From contig JAATFK010000540.1 in the NCBI GenBank assembly GCA_015655225.1, positions 1-8,156 on the forward strand: DNA of 8,156 nt. Direction: 5' to 3'. The DNA comes from Solirubrobacterales bacterium. GTDB taxonomy: Bacteria > Actinomycetota > Thermoleophilia > Solirubrobacterales > Solirubrobacteraceae. The notes below the pieces were generated by a model, which saw nothing but the letters and a program-made list of their open reading frames with translations, was not told the DNA's origin and ran no database searches. Positions 1-5,737 of this stretch are shown in pieces. Numbering within the stretch: position 1 is the first letter of the stretch; each line of letters begins with the position of its first letter. The translations under genes and the position numbers were made by a program.

Positions 1-1152
1 GGCGACCGCGTCCTCGTCTACGTCGGCGCGCCGCACCGCATCCTCGTCGGCACCGCGATCGTCGCCGATGGCTGGCACCTCTGGAGCGCGGCGGAGGCGG
101 CGCGGCTGCCGGACGGCGCCGCCTTCGAGGCCGGCATCACGCTCGCGGACGCGCACACGTGGGAGGAGCCACTGCCTCTCGCCGACGCCTGGCCCGCGAC
201 CCAGGGCGCCTGGACCAACCCCCGGCCGGTCTGGCACGGCGCCGCCATCCGGCTGGTCGAGGAGGACTGCGACCTGCTGCTGGCGACCGCCGCCGCGCAA
301 CGGGCCGCCGTCGCGCTGGCAGCCGCACCGGCCGCGAGAGCGGCGCCGCTGACCAAGGGGCCGCCCCGCGCACGCCCCGCTCCCGGCGCGGGCAGACGAC
401 GGCGCGCTGCCTCGACCACAGCCGTGCCGCCCGCGTCGGCGAGAGCGCCGCCGACGATCTCCCGCCCCTCCGACGCCCTCTTCGAGACAGCCGTCCAGCT
501 GCGTGACTTCCGCACCGGCACGCCCGCCGCCACCGCCGACGCCTCCAACACCGGGGTCCCCACCCCCGGCCGCCAGCTGACGGAGGCGAGCACCCGCGCC
601 TTCCTCGTCGATCGCCAGCTGGCCGCGCTCGGCTTCCGCGACTTCGAGGACGTCGACCACGGTGCCGCGGTGCCCTCGGGCGACGTTCCCGACTACGTCC
701 TGCGCGCGAACGGCGCTCCCGTGATGGCGGTCGAGGCGAGACGGCTCGGCCACGCCCTCGGCCCGCGCGAGGCGAGCCAGCTCGTGAAGTACTGCTCGGT
801 GCTCGGCCTGCGCTGGGGCCTGTTGACCGACGGTCGCCTGCTGCAGGTCTACGACGCGCCGCTCACGGGCGTGGCGCCGGACCAGCGGCTCATCGTGGAG
901 GTCGACCTCGACGACTGGCGCGACCGCGACGACTTCGACCGCCGCGTCTGGCCGCGCGCCGCGATGCTGACGAAGGCGGCGCTCCACGAGGGTGGCGCGC
1001 TCGAGCGCTGGGCAGCGCGCGAGCGGATCCGTGCGCTGCTGTCGGACCGCGGGTCGAGAACGATCCGCGCGCTCCAGCGGGAGCTGCGGGCGGAGAAGGT
1101 GCTGCTCGACGCCGAGGCGCTCGTCGCGCTCACGACCGAGCTGATCGCATGA
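1..1152 (+). CDS. EVE/PUA-like domain fused to HsdR-N-type PD-(D/E)XK nuclease-like domain (5' partial)
   Basis: The frame is open from base 1 to the TGA at 1150-1152, so the true start lies outside the window; 383 residues are visible. Residues 1-97 begin GDRVLVYVG, continue with a VGTA strand and a W-x-x-P-L-P-L segment, then a WTNPRPVWHGAAIRL stretch. This spacing resembles EVE/PUA-like folds, which in other proteins bind modified bases. Residues about 98-150 are a Pro/Ala/Arg linker. Residues about 197-290 look like the nuclease domain at the N-terminus of type I restriction HsdR: P230-D231, then E245-A246-R247 where E-x-K is expected, then Q260-L-V-K-Y264, matching the QxxxY motif of that subgroup. 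The tail (300-383) is charged and probably helical. No helicase motifs are seen, so this is not a full HsdR. A modification-dependent nuclease or DNA-defence role is inference. The Lys-to-Arg change could mean altered or lost catalysis. The nuclease fold is more secure than the EVE call. Confidence 0.72.
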   Translation, partial: GDRVLVYVGAPHRILVGTAIVADGWHLWSAAEAARLPDGAAFEAGITLADAHTWEEPLPLADAWPATQGAWTNPRPVWHGAAIRLVEEDCDLLLATAAAQRAAVALAAAPAARAAPLTKGPPRARPAPGAGRRRRAASTTAVPPASARAPPTISRPSDALFETAVQLRDFRTGTPAATADASNTGVPTPGRQLTEASTRAFLVDRQLAALGFRDFEDVDHGAAVPSGDVPDYVLRANGAPVMAVEARRLGHALGPREASQLVKYCSVLGLRWGLLTDGRLLQVYDAPLTGVAPDQRLIVEVDLDDWRDRDDFDRRVWPRAAMLTKAALHEGGALERWAARERIRALLSDRGSRTIRALQRELRAEKVLLDAEALVALTTELIA

Positions 1153-1194
1153 GCACGATCGAGCGGCGCGGACGGCGGCGCCCGCAGAAAGCGC

Positions 1195-1223
1195 TTCACC
1201 TCACCGTCGGCGTGACCGATAGT
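1195..1223 (+). promoter_or_regulatory. Putative sigma-70-type promoter for a leaderless mRNA
   Basis: TTCACC at 1195-1200 (4 of 6 against TTGACA) and GATAGT at 1218-1223 (4 of 6 against TATAAT) are separated by exactly 17 bases. Transcription would start about seven bases after the -10 box, at about 1230, which is the A of the ATG that opens the signal peptide. No Shine-Dalgarno sequence precedes that ATG, which agrees with leaderless translation, common in actinobacteria. Each box is individually weak, so this rests on the combined geometry. Confidence 0.4.
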
Positions 1224-1229
1224 GGGCTC

Positions 1230-2168
1230 ATGAAGACACTCTTCCGCGTCCTCCCCATCGCGGCGCTGCTCGCCGCGCTCTTCCTGCTGCCGGCCGGCAG
1301 CGCCCCGGCCGCCTCGTCCTCGACGTGCTCCTCGACGTTCCAGGTCCTCCACAACGACCACATCGGGAACATGTCGCTGCCCGCCGGCGCCTACACGGTG
1401 ACGGTCAGCGGCAGCCTCAGCTGCTCGTCGGCGAGCACCCTCTTCGCCTCGTTCCTGCAGGACTACGACGGCAACCTCGCCTACCCGTGGCATGCCAACA
1501 ACGCGAAGCTCAGCTTCACGAGCGGCAACGGCCCGACCGGCTTCTCGGTCAAGCGCGCGTCGTTCCCGGCGCCCCCGTCGACGCCCGCCACTCCGGCCAA
1601 CCCGGTCGCCTGCCCGGCCGTGTTCAGCAACCTGCAGAACGACCACATCGGCACCGCGCAGTACCCGAAGGGCAGCTACCGCCTCTCGCTCACCAGCGGC
1701 GGGTTCACCTGCCTCCAGGCCTCGCAGCTGTTCGCGATCTTCCTCGACAGCCCGATCGACAACCTGCCGTCGCCGTGGTCGACCGCGACGATCAGCTCGA
1801 ACCCGGCCACGACGCGCTTCGCCAACCTCTCGAACGGGGTCGGCTTCCAGACCACGTTCATCAGCTCCAGCACCGGTGGCGGCGGCCACTACCCGAACGA
1901 CGGAACGCTCTGCCCGTCGAGCTTCCAGGTCCTGCACAACGACCACATCGGCAGCCTCTACATCCCGGCCGGCGCGTACGACCTGATCGACCTGGCGGGC
2001 TCCTCGCTGAGCTGCTCGCAGGCGTCGCAGGCGTTCACGAACCTGCTCAACTACCCGAACGACAGACTCCCCTCCGGGTGGGTGCTGAATCCGTCCACGG
2101 CCACGTTCACGCGCGGCTACAACTCGCCCAACGGCTTCCGCATCAAGCCGACCAGCGGCACGATCTAG
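1230..2168 (+). CDS. Secreted protein with three NDHIG repeats, unknown function
   Basis: I do not recognise a named family. The product is 312 residues. Residues 1-28 form a Sec signal peptide: K2 and R6, a hydrophobic run (IAALLAALFLLPAG), then A-P-A-A before SSSTC. The rest is three copies of a module of about 75-83 residues (33-107, 128-210, 228-306). Each has C-x-x-x-F, an L-x-N-D-H-I-G core, P-x-G-x-Y, a second Cys 32-34 residues after the first, A-x-x-x-F or L-F, a P-W or G-W pair, and a closing G-F. The exactly two cysteines per module suggest one disulfide each. Linkers are Pro/Ala-rich (109-125) and Ser/Gly-rich (212-219). An in-frame ATG at 1149 overlaps the previous stop (ATGA) and would add 27 Arg-rich residues. 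I chose 1230 because the signal peptide begins there. It is likely extracellular, since no anchor or LPXTG motif is present. Confidence 0.85.
   Translation: MKTLFRVLPIAALLAALFLLPAGSAPAASSSTCSSTFQVLHNDHIGNMSLPAGAYTVTVSGSLSCSSASTLFASFLQDYDGNLAYPWHANNAKLSFTSGNGPTGFSVKRASFPAPPSTPATPANPVACPAVFSNLQNDHIGTAQYPKGSYRLSLTSGGFTCLQASQLFAIFLDSPIDNLPSPWSTATISSNPATTRFANLSNGVGFQTTFISSSTGGGGHYPNDGTLCPSSFQVLHNDHIGSLYIPAGAYDLIDLAGSSLSCSQASQAFTNLLNYPNDRLPSGWVLNPSTATFTRGYNSPNGFRIKPTSGTI
1326..1550 (+). repeat. NDHIG module 1 (coding repeat)
   Basis: Residues 33-107 of the secreted protein. Cysteines 33 and 65; NDHIG at 42-46; P-A-G-A-Y at 51-55; P-W at 86-87; G-F at 104-105. It is closer to module 3 than to module 2: both carry QVLHNDHIG and PAGAY, and the DNA over that block is nearly identical. 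Confidence 0.8.
1611..1859 (+). repeat. NDHIG module 2 (coding repeat)
   Basis: Residues 128-210. Cysteines 128 and 161; NDHIG at 137-141; P-K-G-S-Y at 146-150; P-W at 182-183; G-F at 205-206. It is the most diverged copy (SNLQNDHIG where modules 1 and 3 have QVLHNDHIG). Confidence 0.8.
1911..2147 (+). repeat. NDHIG module 3 (coding repeat)
   Basis: Residues 228-306. Cysteines 228 and 262; NDHIG at 237-241; P-A-G-A-Y at 246-250; G-W at 283-284 where the other copies have P-W; G-F at 302-303. Confidence 0.8.
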
Positions 2169-2199
2169 CCGCCCGCGCGCCCACCGCCGCCCGCCAGCG

Positions 2200-2238
2200 C
2201 CGCCCGCGGTCGTCCCTTGTCGGGACCGCCGCGGGCGG
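2200..2238 (+). terminator. Imperfect GC-rich hairpin, possible terminator
   Basis: Bases 2200-2216 pair with 2222-2238 around the loop TTGTC, about 17 pairs with two adjacent mismatches near the middle. It lies 32 bases past the stop of the secreted-protein gene. There is no T tract, as is usual for hairpin terminators in very GC-rich actinobacteria. The right arm and loop overlap a possible promoter for the next gene. Confidence 0.5.
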
Positions 2239-2246
2239 GGTAGGCT
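2217..2246 (+). promoter_or_regulatory. Possible promoter of the acyl-CoA synthetase gene
   Basis: TTGTCG at 2217-2222 (4 of 6) and TAGGCT at 2241-2246 (fits TAnnnT) lie 18 bases apart. The predicted start point, about 2253-2254, falls on the first of the candidate ATG codons. The -35 box lies in the loop and right arm of the hairpin above, so terminator and promoter would share bases. Weak on sequence alone. Confidence 0.25.
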
Positions 2247-2255
2247 CGGCGCCAT

Positions 2256-2260
2256 GGAGG
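2256..2260 (+). promoter_or_regulatory. Ribosome binding site that decides the ligase start
   Basis: GGAGG lies just inside the first ATG (2254) and 5 and 8 bases before the ATGATG pair at 2266 and 2269. It makes the inner starts more likely than 2254 for a leadered message. If the mRNA begins at 2254, the outer ATG could be used leaderlessly. Confidence 0.5.
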
Positions 2261-2265
2261 GCCTG

Positions 2266-3810
2266 ATGATGGACGTGCCGCTGCTGGTCCGTCACATCGC
2301 GCAGCGCGCCGAGCAGGTGTTCCCCGAGCGTGAGCTGGTCAGCCGCACGCAGGAGGGGATCGAGCGCTCAACCTATGCCCGCGTCGTCGAGCGCGCCCGG
2401 CGCCTCGCGAGCGCGCTGACGCAGCTCGGGATCGGCCCGGGCGACCGCGTCGCGACCTTCGGCTGGAACTCGCTGCGCCACTTCGAGCTGTACCTCGCGG
2501 TGCCGAGCATGGGCGCCGTGCTGCACACGCTCAACATCCGCCTCTTCGAGGACGACCTGCGCTATGTCGCCGCGCACGCGGAGGACCGGATCGTCTTCCT
2601 CGACGCGTCGCTCGCCGAGACGATGCCGCACCTGGAGGGGATCGAGCACGAGGTCCTGATGCCCGACGGACCGGGCGAGCGGCCCGGCGCGCTCGACTAC
2701 GAGGAGCTGATCGCGAGCGGCGATCCGGCGTTCCCCTTCCCCGCTCTCGACGAGCGCAGCGCCGCCGCGATGTGTTACACGAGCGGGACGACCGGGCGGC
2801 CGAAGGGCGTCGTCTACTCGCACCGCTCGACGCTGCTGCACGCGCTCGGGATCGCGCTGCCCGACGCGATGGGCCTGCGCGAGCGCGACTCGGTGATGCC
2901 GGTCGTGCCGATGTTCCACGCGAACGCGTGGGGGTTGCCGTACGGGGCGGCGCTCGTCGGCGCCCGCCAGGTCTTCCCCGGCCCGCAGATGACCCCGGCG
3001 GCGATCGCGGGGCTGATCGAGCAGGAGCACGTCACCTTCACCGCCGGCGTGCCGACGATCTGGCAGGGACTGCTGCAGCTCGGCGACGACGCGCCCTCGC
3101 TCGCGAGCCTGCGCGAGATCGTCTGCGGCGGCTCGGCCGTGCCGGAGACGCTGCTGCGGGGATTCGACGCGCGCTTCGGCGTCCCGATCGTGCAGGCGTG
3201 GGGGATGACCGAGACGAGCCCGCTCGCGTCGGCCAGCCGGCTGCCGGACGACGAGCGCGGGCGCGATCCCGAGAGCGACGAGGCCTACGCGCTGCGTGCG
3301 ACGCAGGGTCACGTCCAGCCGCTGGTCGACTTCCGCGTCGACGCCGAGGCCGGCGGCGAGCTGCTCGTGCGCGGACCGTTCGTCGCCGCGCGCTACTACG
3401 GCGACGAGGGTGACGACGAGCGCTTCACCGAGGACGGCTGGCTGCGGACCGGCGACGTCGTCGAGCTGCGCGACGGCAGCTACCTGAAGCTGGTCGACCG
3501 CACGAAGGATCTCGTCAAGTCGGGCGGCGAGTGGATCTCGTCGGTCGAGCTGGAGGGCACGATCATGGGCCATCCCGAGGTGATCGAGGCGGCGGTCGTG
3601 GCGGTCGCCGACGAGCGCTGGGGCGAGCGGCCGTGCGCGTGCGTCGTGCGGACGAAGGGCTCCGAGCTGGACGCCGACGGGATCCGCGCATTCCTCGCCG
3701 AGCGGGTCGCGAGATGGTGGCTGCCCGAGCGCGTCGAGTTCATCGACGAGGTGCCGAAGACGTCGGTCGGGAAGTTCGACAAGAAGGCGCTGCGGCGGCG
3801 CTTCGCCTAG
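2266..3810 (+). CDS. Fatty acyl-CoA synthetase, AlkK-like (AMP-binding superfamily)
   Basis: It activates a carboxylic acid, probably a medium- or long-chain fatty acid, through an acyl-adenylate and then transfers the acyl group to CoA. Numbering from 2266 (514 residues): the P-loop-like motif TSGTTGRPKG at 172-181; VPMFHANAWGLPYG around 217-230, strongly recalling AlkK; the A5 motif QAWGMTETSP at 310-319; TGD at 395-397; the hinge region LVDRTKDLVKSGGE ending at 422; and the C-terminal PKTSVGKFDKK with the adenylation lysine K503. All signature motifs are intact. The length is slightly below the usual 530-550. The start is taken at 2266 from GGAGG at 2256-2260; the alternatives are 2254 (four residues longer) and 2269. 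It stands alone, with hairpins on both sides and a convergent operon downstream. Cytoplasmic; feeds beta-oxidation or lipid synthesis. The exact substrate cannot be read from the sequence. Confidence 0.93.
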   Translation: MMDVPLLVRHIAQRAEQVFPERELVSRTQEGIERSTYARVVERARRLASALTQLGIGPGDRVATFGWNSLRHFELYLAVPSMGAVLHTLNIRLFEDDLRYVAAHAEDRIVFLDASLAETMPHLEGIEHEVLMPDGPGERPGALDYEELIASGDPAFPFPALDERSAAAMCYTSGTTGRPKGVVYSHRSTLLHALGIALPDAMGLRERDSVMPVVPMFHANAWGLPYGAALVGARQVFPGPQMTPAAIAGLIEQEHVTFTAGVPTIWQGLLQLGDDAPSLASLREIVCGGSAVPETLLRGFDARFGVPIVQAWGMTETSPLASASRLPDDERGRDPESDEAYALRATQGHVQPLVDFRVDAEAGGELLVRGPFVAARYYGDEGDDERFTEDGWLRTGDVVELRDGSYLKLVDRTKDLVKSGGEWISSVELEGTIMGHPEVIEAAVVAVADERWGERPCACVVRTKGSELDADGIRAFLAERVARWWLPERVEFIDEVPKTSVGKFDKKALRRRFA

Positions 3811-3814
3811 AAAT

Positions 3815-3849
3815 GCGAAGGGACGCCTCGTCCCGGGGCGTCCCTTCGC
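3815..3849. terminator. Strong hairpin between convergent genes, likely bidirectional
   Basis: A perfect 13-base inverted repeat (GCGAAGGGACGCC at 3815-3827 and its complement at 3837-3849) with a 9-base loop starts four bases after the ligase stop. It has no T tract on the plus strand. It can end transcription of the ligase, and it is also positioned to stop read-through of the PhzF operon from the other side. Confidence 0.8.
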
Positions 3850-3867
3850 GCGTCCTTGCCCTCCATC

Positions 3868-3885
3868 GCAGGCATCCGAGCCTGC
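3868..3885. repeat. Short hairpin in the 3850-3979 intergenic stretch
   Basis: GCAGGC at 3868-3873 and GCCTGC at 3880-3885 pair around a 6-base loop. It could add to termination of the minus-strand operon, whose last gene ends at 3980. Nothing else is evident in the 130 bases between the terminator and the PhzF stop. Confidence 0.3.
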
Positions 3886-3979
3886 CAGGCACCCTCCTTA
3901 TCGACGCGGTCCGGCCGAACTGCCCCGATCACGTGCGCGACCTGGACGGACGTTGGAGGAGGCGACGGGCGACGGTGCG

Positions 3980-4849
3980 TCAGAGGTGGAGCGTGCCGTC
4001 GATCAGGACGACGACGTCGCCCGCGACGCGCACGCGCTCGCCGTCGAGCGATGCCTCGAGCCGGCTCGGGCGCCCCATCTCGATCCCCTGGTCGATCACG
4101 ACGCGGGAGCAGTCCGCGCGAGCGGCGAGGTAGGCGCACAGCGGCCCGGCGGCGGAGCCGGTCGCGGGGTCCTCCCCGATGTCCTCGCTGAAGGGGAAGG
4201 AGCGGGCGTGGGCGCGACCAGCGGCGGGATCGCAGGCGGCGGCGTAGAGCGTGATCGCGCCGAGTGGAGTGAGGAGCGCGTCGAGCGCGGCCCAGTCGGG
4301 GCGGATGCGGGCGACGGCGTCGTCGTCGCGCAGCGGGACGATCAGCTGCGGCGTGCCGGTCGAGACGACCTGCGGGGGCAGGGTGGGATCGGCGTCGGCG
4401 GGGTCGAGGCCGATCGCCGCGAGAGCGGGCGCGCGGTCGACCTCGGGGCCGAGGACGGCGGGCTCCTGGAGCATCGAGGCGGTCGCGCGCTGACCGTCGA
4501 GTTGCACCTCGATCGGCTGGAGGCCGGCGCCCGTCTGCTGGACGAAGCTGGAGGAGCCCTGCGTGCCGGCCGCATGGGCGACCGCGACGGCCGTGCCGAG
4601 CGAGGGATGGCCGGCGAAGGGCAGCTCGCGGGCGACGGTCCAGATGCGGTTGCGGTAGTCGGCGCCGGCGGCGGCCGCCGCGGCGGTCGGGGTCTGGACG
4701 AAGGTCGTCTCCGAGAGGCGCGTCTCGCGGGCAAAGGCGAGCATCGCGGCGTCGTCGAGGGCGTCGGCGGCGTGGACGACGGCGAGCCCGTTGCCCTCCA
4801 GGGGCGTGGAGGTGAAGACGTCGAGGAGCGTGTAGCGGAAGGCCGGCAC
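3980..4849 (-). CDS. PhzF-family epimerase/isomerase
   Basis: 289 residues, the normal length for PhzF proteins, which have two pseudo-symmetric halves around an active-site cleft. Family marks: the opening D-V-F-T-S-T-P-L-E-G-N-G (10-21); SETTFV with the catalytic glutamate E47 (E45 in PhzF); ELPFAGHPSLGT at 75-86 with H81; and GEDPATGSAAG at 225-235 with D227, matching the PhzF catalytic aspartate. PhzF itself isomerises dihydro-3-hydroxyanthranilate in phenazine synthesis. There are no phz neighbours here, so this is most likely a stand-alone relative acting on an unknown small molecule. The start is GTG with no clear Shine-Dalgarno, 14 bases after the stop of the upstream gene, so translation is probably coupled. 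The start agrees with the family, whose first strand begins within the first few residues. Cytoplasmic. Confidence 0.95.
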   Translation of the reverse strand: MPAFRYTLLDVFTSTPLEGNGLAVVHAADALDDAAMLAFARETRLSETTFVQTPTAAAAAAGADYRNRIWTVARELPFAGHPSLGTAVAVAHAAGTQGSSSFVQQTGAGLQPIEVQLDGQRATASMLQEPAVLGPEVDRAPALAAIGLDPADADPTLPPQVVSTGTPQLIVPLRDDDAVARIRPDWAALDALLTPLGAITLYAAACDPAAGRAHARSFPFSEDIGEDPATGSAAGPLCAYLAARADCSRVVIDQGIEMGRPSRLEASLDGERVRVAGDVVVLIDGTLHL

Positions 4850-4863
4850 GGCGCGGCGGATGG

Positions 4864-5490
4864 TCAGCCGTCGAAGTCGAAGTCGCGCGGAGGGCGCTGC
4901 TCGAACCAGAGGCGGTCGTGCTCGGGGGTCTCCTGGAGGAAGTCGGGGGTCTCCTCCAGAACGTCCTCGTCCGCTGCGGGCCCGGCATCCGGCGTCGCGG
5001 AGCGCGGCGGCGCGTCGTCGTCAGCGTCGTCGATGCGGTGCTCGGTCGTCGGCTCGTCGGCCGGCGCGGGACGCTTGCGCGGAGGCACGGGCCGCCCCGT
5101 GTCACGCGGGAGCCCGGTGGCGGCGTCGAACGAGCGGGTCGGCGGCTCAGGATCGCTCTCCCAGGTGTCCCGGACGGGAGCATCCGCGTCGTCCGGGGCG
5201 CGACGGCGGACGGGAGCCTCGTGAGGCTCGGCACGGGGATCCTCGTCCTCGCGGACGGGAGCCGCCTCGGAGGCGTAGCCGGAGGGCTCGAGGCGCTCGT
5301 CGGGAGCGAGACCCGGCTCGTCGTCGTGGTGCGTCTCCGCGAGGTCGTCAGCGGGAGACGATGTCGCCACCGGCTCGCGTCGGACCGGGCCGAGCGCCTC
5401 CTGCTCCGCGCGCGCGACCTCAGTCGGGTCGGCACCGCGGCGGCGCTGCAGCTCCAAGTGCTCGCGGATCGCGTCGTCCAGCAAACCCAT
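4864..5490 (-). CDS. Conserved intrinsically disordered protein, unknown function
   Basis: 208 residues. Residues 1-35 form a charged helix (MGLLDDAIREHLEL, then RRRGADP, EVARAEQEALGP). Residues about 36-175 are dominated by Asp, Glu, Pro, Arg and Ala with almost no hydrophobic clusters, so probably disordered. Residues 178-208 carry a doubled E-T-P motif (EETPDFLQETPEHDRLW) and the end F-E-Q-R-P-P-R-D-F-D-F-D-G, the only aromatic-rich part. From memory, this pairing of a helical head and an FDFD tail recurs in Thermoleophilia, but I know no function. An acidic middle with conserved ends suits a scaffold or tether that binds partners at both termini. The start is ATG with GGAG four bases upstream. 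It is the first gene of a two-gene operon with phzF-like. No signal peptide or membrane segment. Confidence 0.85.
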   Translation of the reverse strand: MGLLDDAIREHLELQRRRGADPTEVARAEQEALGPVRREPVATSSPADDLAETHHDDEPGLAPDERLEPSGYASEAAPVREDEDPRAEPHEAPVRRRAPDDADAPVRDTWESDPEPPTRSFDAATGLPRDTGRPVPPRKRPAPADEPTTEHRIDDADDDAPPRSATPDAGPAADEDVLEETPDFLQETPEHDRLWFEQRPPRDFDFDG

Positions 5491-5578
5491 GCCGCTCCAA
5501 TGCTACTCGGGACGCCCCCGGAGGTGCCGCTCCCGCGCCGCGGCGGCGATCCCGCCCACCTCACCCGCCCAGCACGCG

Positions 5579-5603
5579 CACGATGGCGAATCGTGGTTAG
5601 ACT
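5579..5603 (+). promoter_or_regulatory. tRNA promoter -10 box with adjacent inverted repeat
   Basis: TAGACT at 5598-5603 fits a TAnnnT -10 box and ends 11 bases before the tRNA, so the start point would be close to the mature 5' end. No convincing -35 box is seen. A 6-base inverted repeat (CACGAT at 5579-5584, ATCGTG at 5590-5595) lies in the spacer just upstream. The 124 bases between 5490 and 5615 must also hold the minus-strand operon promoter, of which only a weak TAGCAT (5505-5500) is visible. Confidence 0.35.
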
Positions 5604-5614
5604 AGGAGACCCTT

Positions 5615-5687
5615 GGGGCTATAGCTCAGCTGGGAGAGCGCCTGGATCGCACCCAGGAGGTCGTCGGTTCGAGCCCGACTAGCTCCA
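5615..5687 (+). tRNA. tRNA-Ala, anticodon CGC
   Basis: A full cloverleaf of 73 bases can be folded by eye. The acceptor is 5615-5621 with 5680-5686, including the G3-U70 wobble that marks alanine tRNAs. The D arm is GCTC/GAGC (5624-5627, 5636-5639). The anticodon stem CCTGG/CCAGG (5641-5645, 5653-5657) holds the loop ATCGCAC with anticodon CGC at 5648-5650, reading GCG. The variable loop has 5 bases. The T arm is GTCGG/CCGAC with loop TTCGAGC. The discriminator is A at 5687. The 3' CCA is not encoded (CCT follows), so it must be added by the CCA-adding enzyme. Confidence 0.97.
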
Positions 5688-5693
5688 CCTCCA

Positions 5694-5721
5694 CGAAACC
5701 CCTGCTACCACAGGGGTTTCG
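5694..5721 (+). terminator. Hairpin terminator of the tRNA gene
   Basis: A perfect 11-base stem, CGAAACCCCTG (5694-5704) with CAGGGGTTTCG (5711-5721), and a 6-base loop sit seven bases after the tRNA and are followed by TCGTTT. A second, weaker stem (GTCGT 5721-5725 with ACGAC 5733-5737) follows directly. Confidence 0.8.
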
Positions 5722-5737
5722 TCGTTTCGGAGACGAC

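Noticed and set aside
1149..1229. ATG overlapping the previous stop (ATGA) as start of the secreted protein
   Set aside because: It would put 27 Arg-rich residues before a clean signal peptide; the inner ATG has its own plausible promoter.
849..2255. Long minus-strand open frame over the secreted-protein gene
   Set aside because: Arg/Ala/Val/Glu-rich shadow text opposite a gene with a clear signal peptide and internal repeats.
2368..3573. 401-codon minus-strand frame opposite the ligase
   Set aside because: Antisense shadow of the adenylate-forming enzyme, with no motif of its own.
3953..5224. 423-codon plus-strand frame opposite PhzF
   Set aside because: Gly/Val/Arg-rich antisense shadow; PhzF on the other strand has all catalytic motifs.
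3807..5564. 585-codon minus-strand frame
   Set aside because: Arg/Pro/Ser-rich composition without domains; it overlaps PhzF and the disordered-protein gene in another frame on the same strand.
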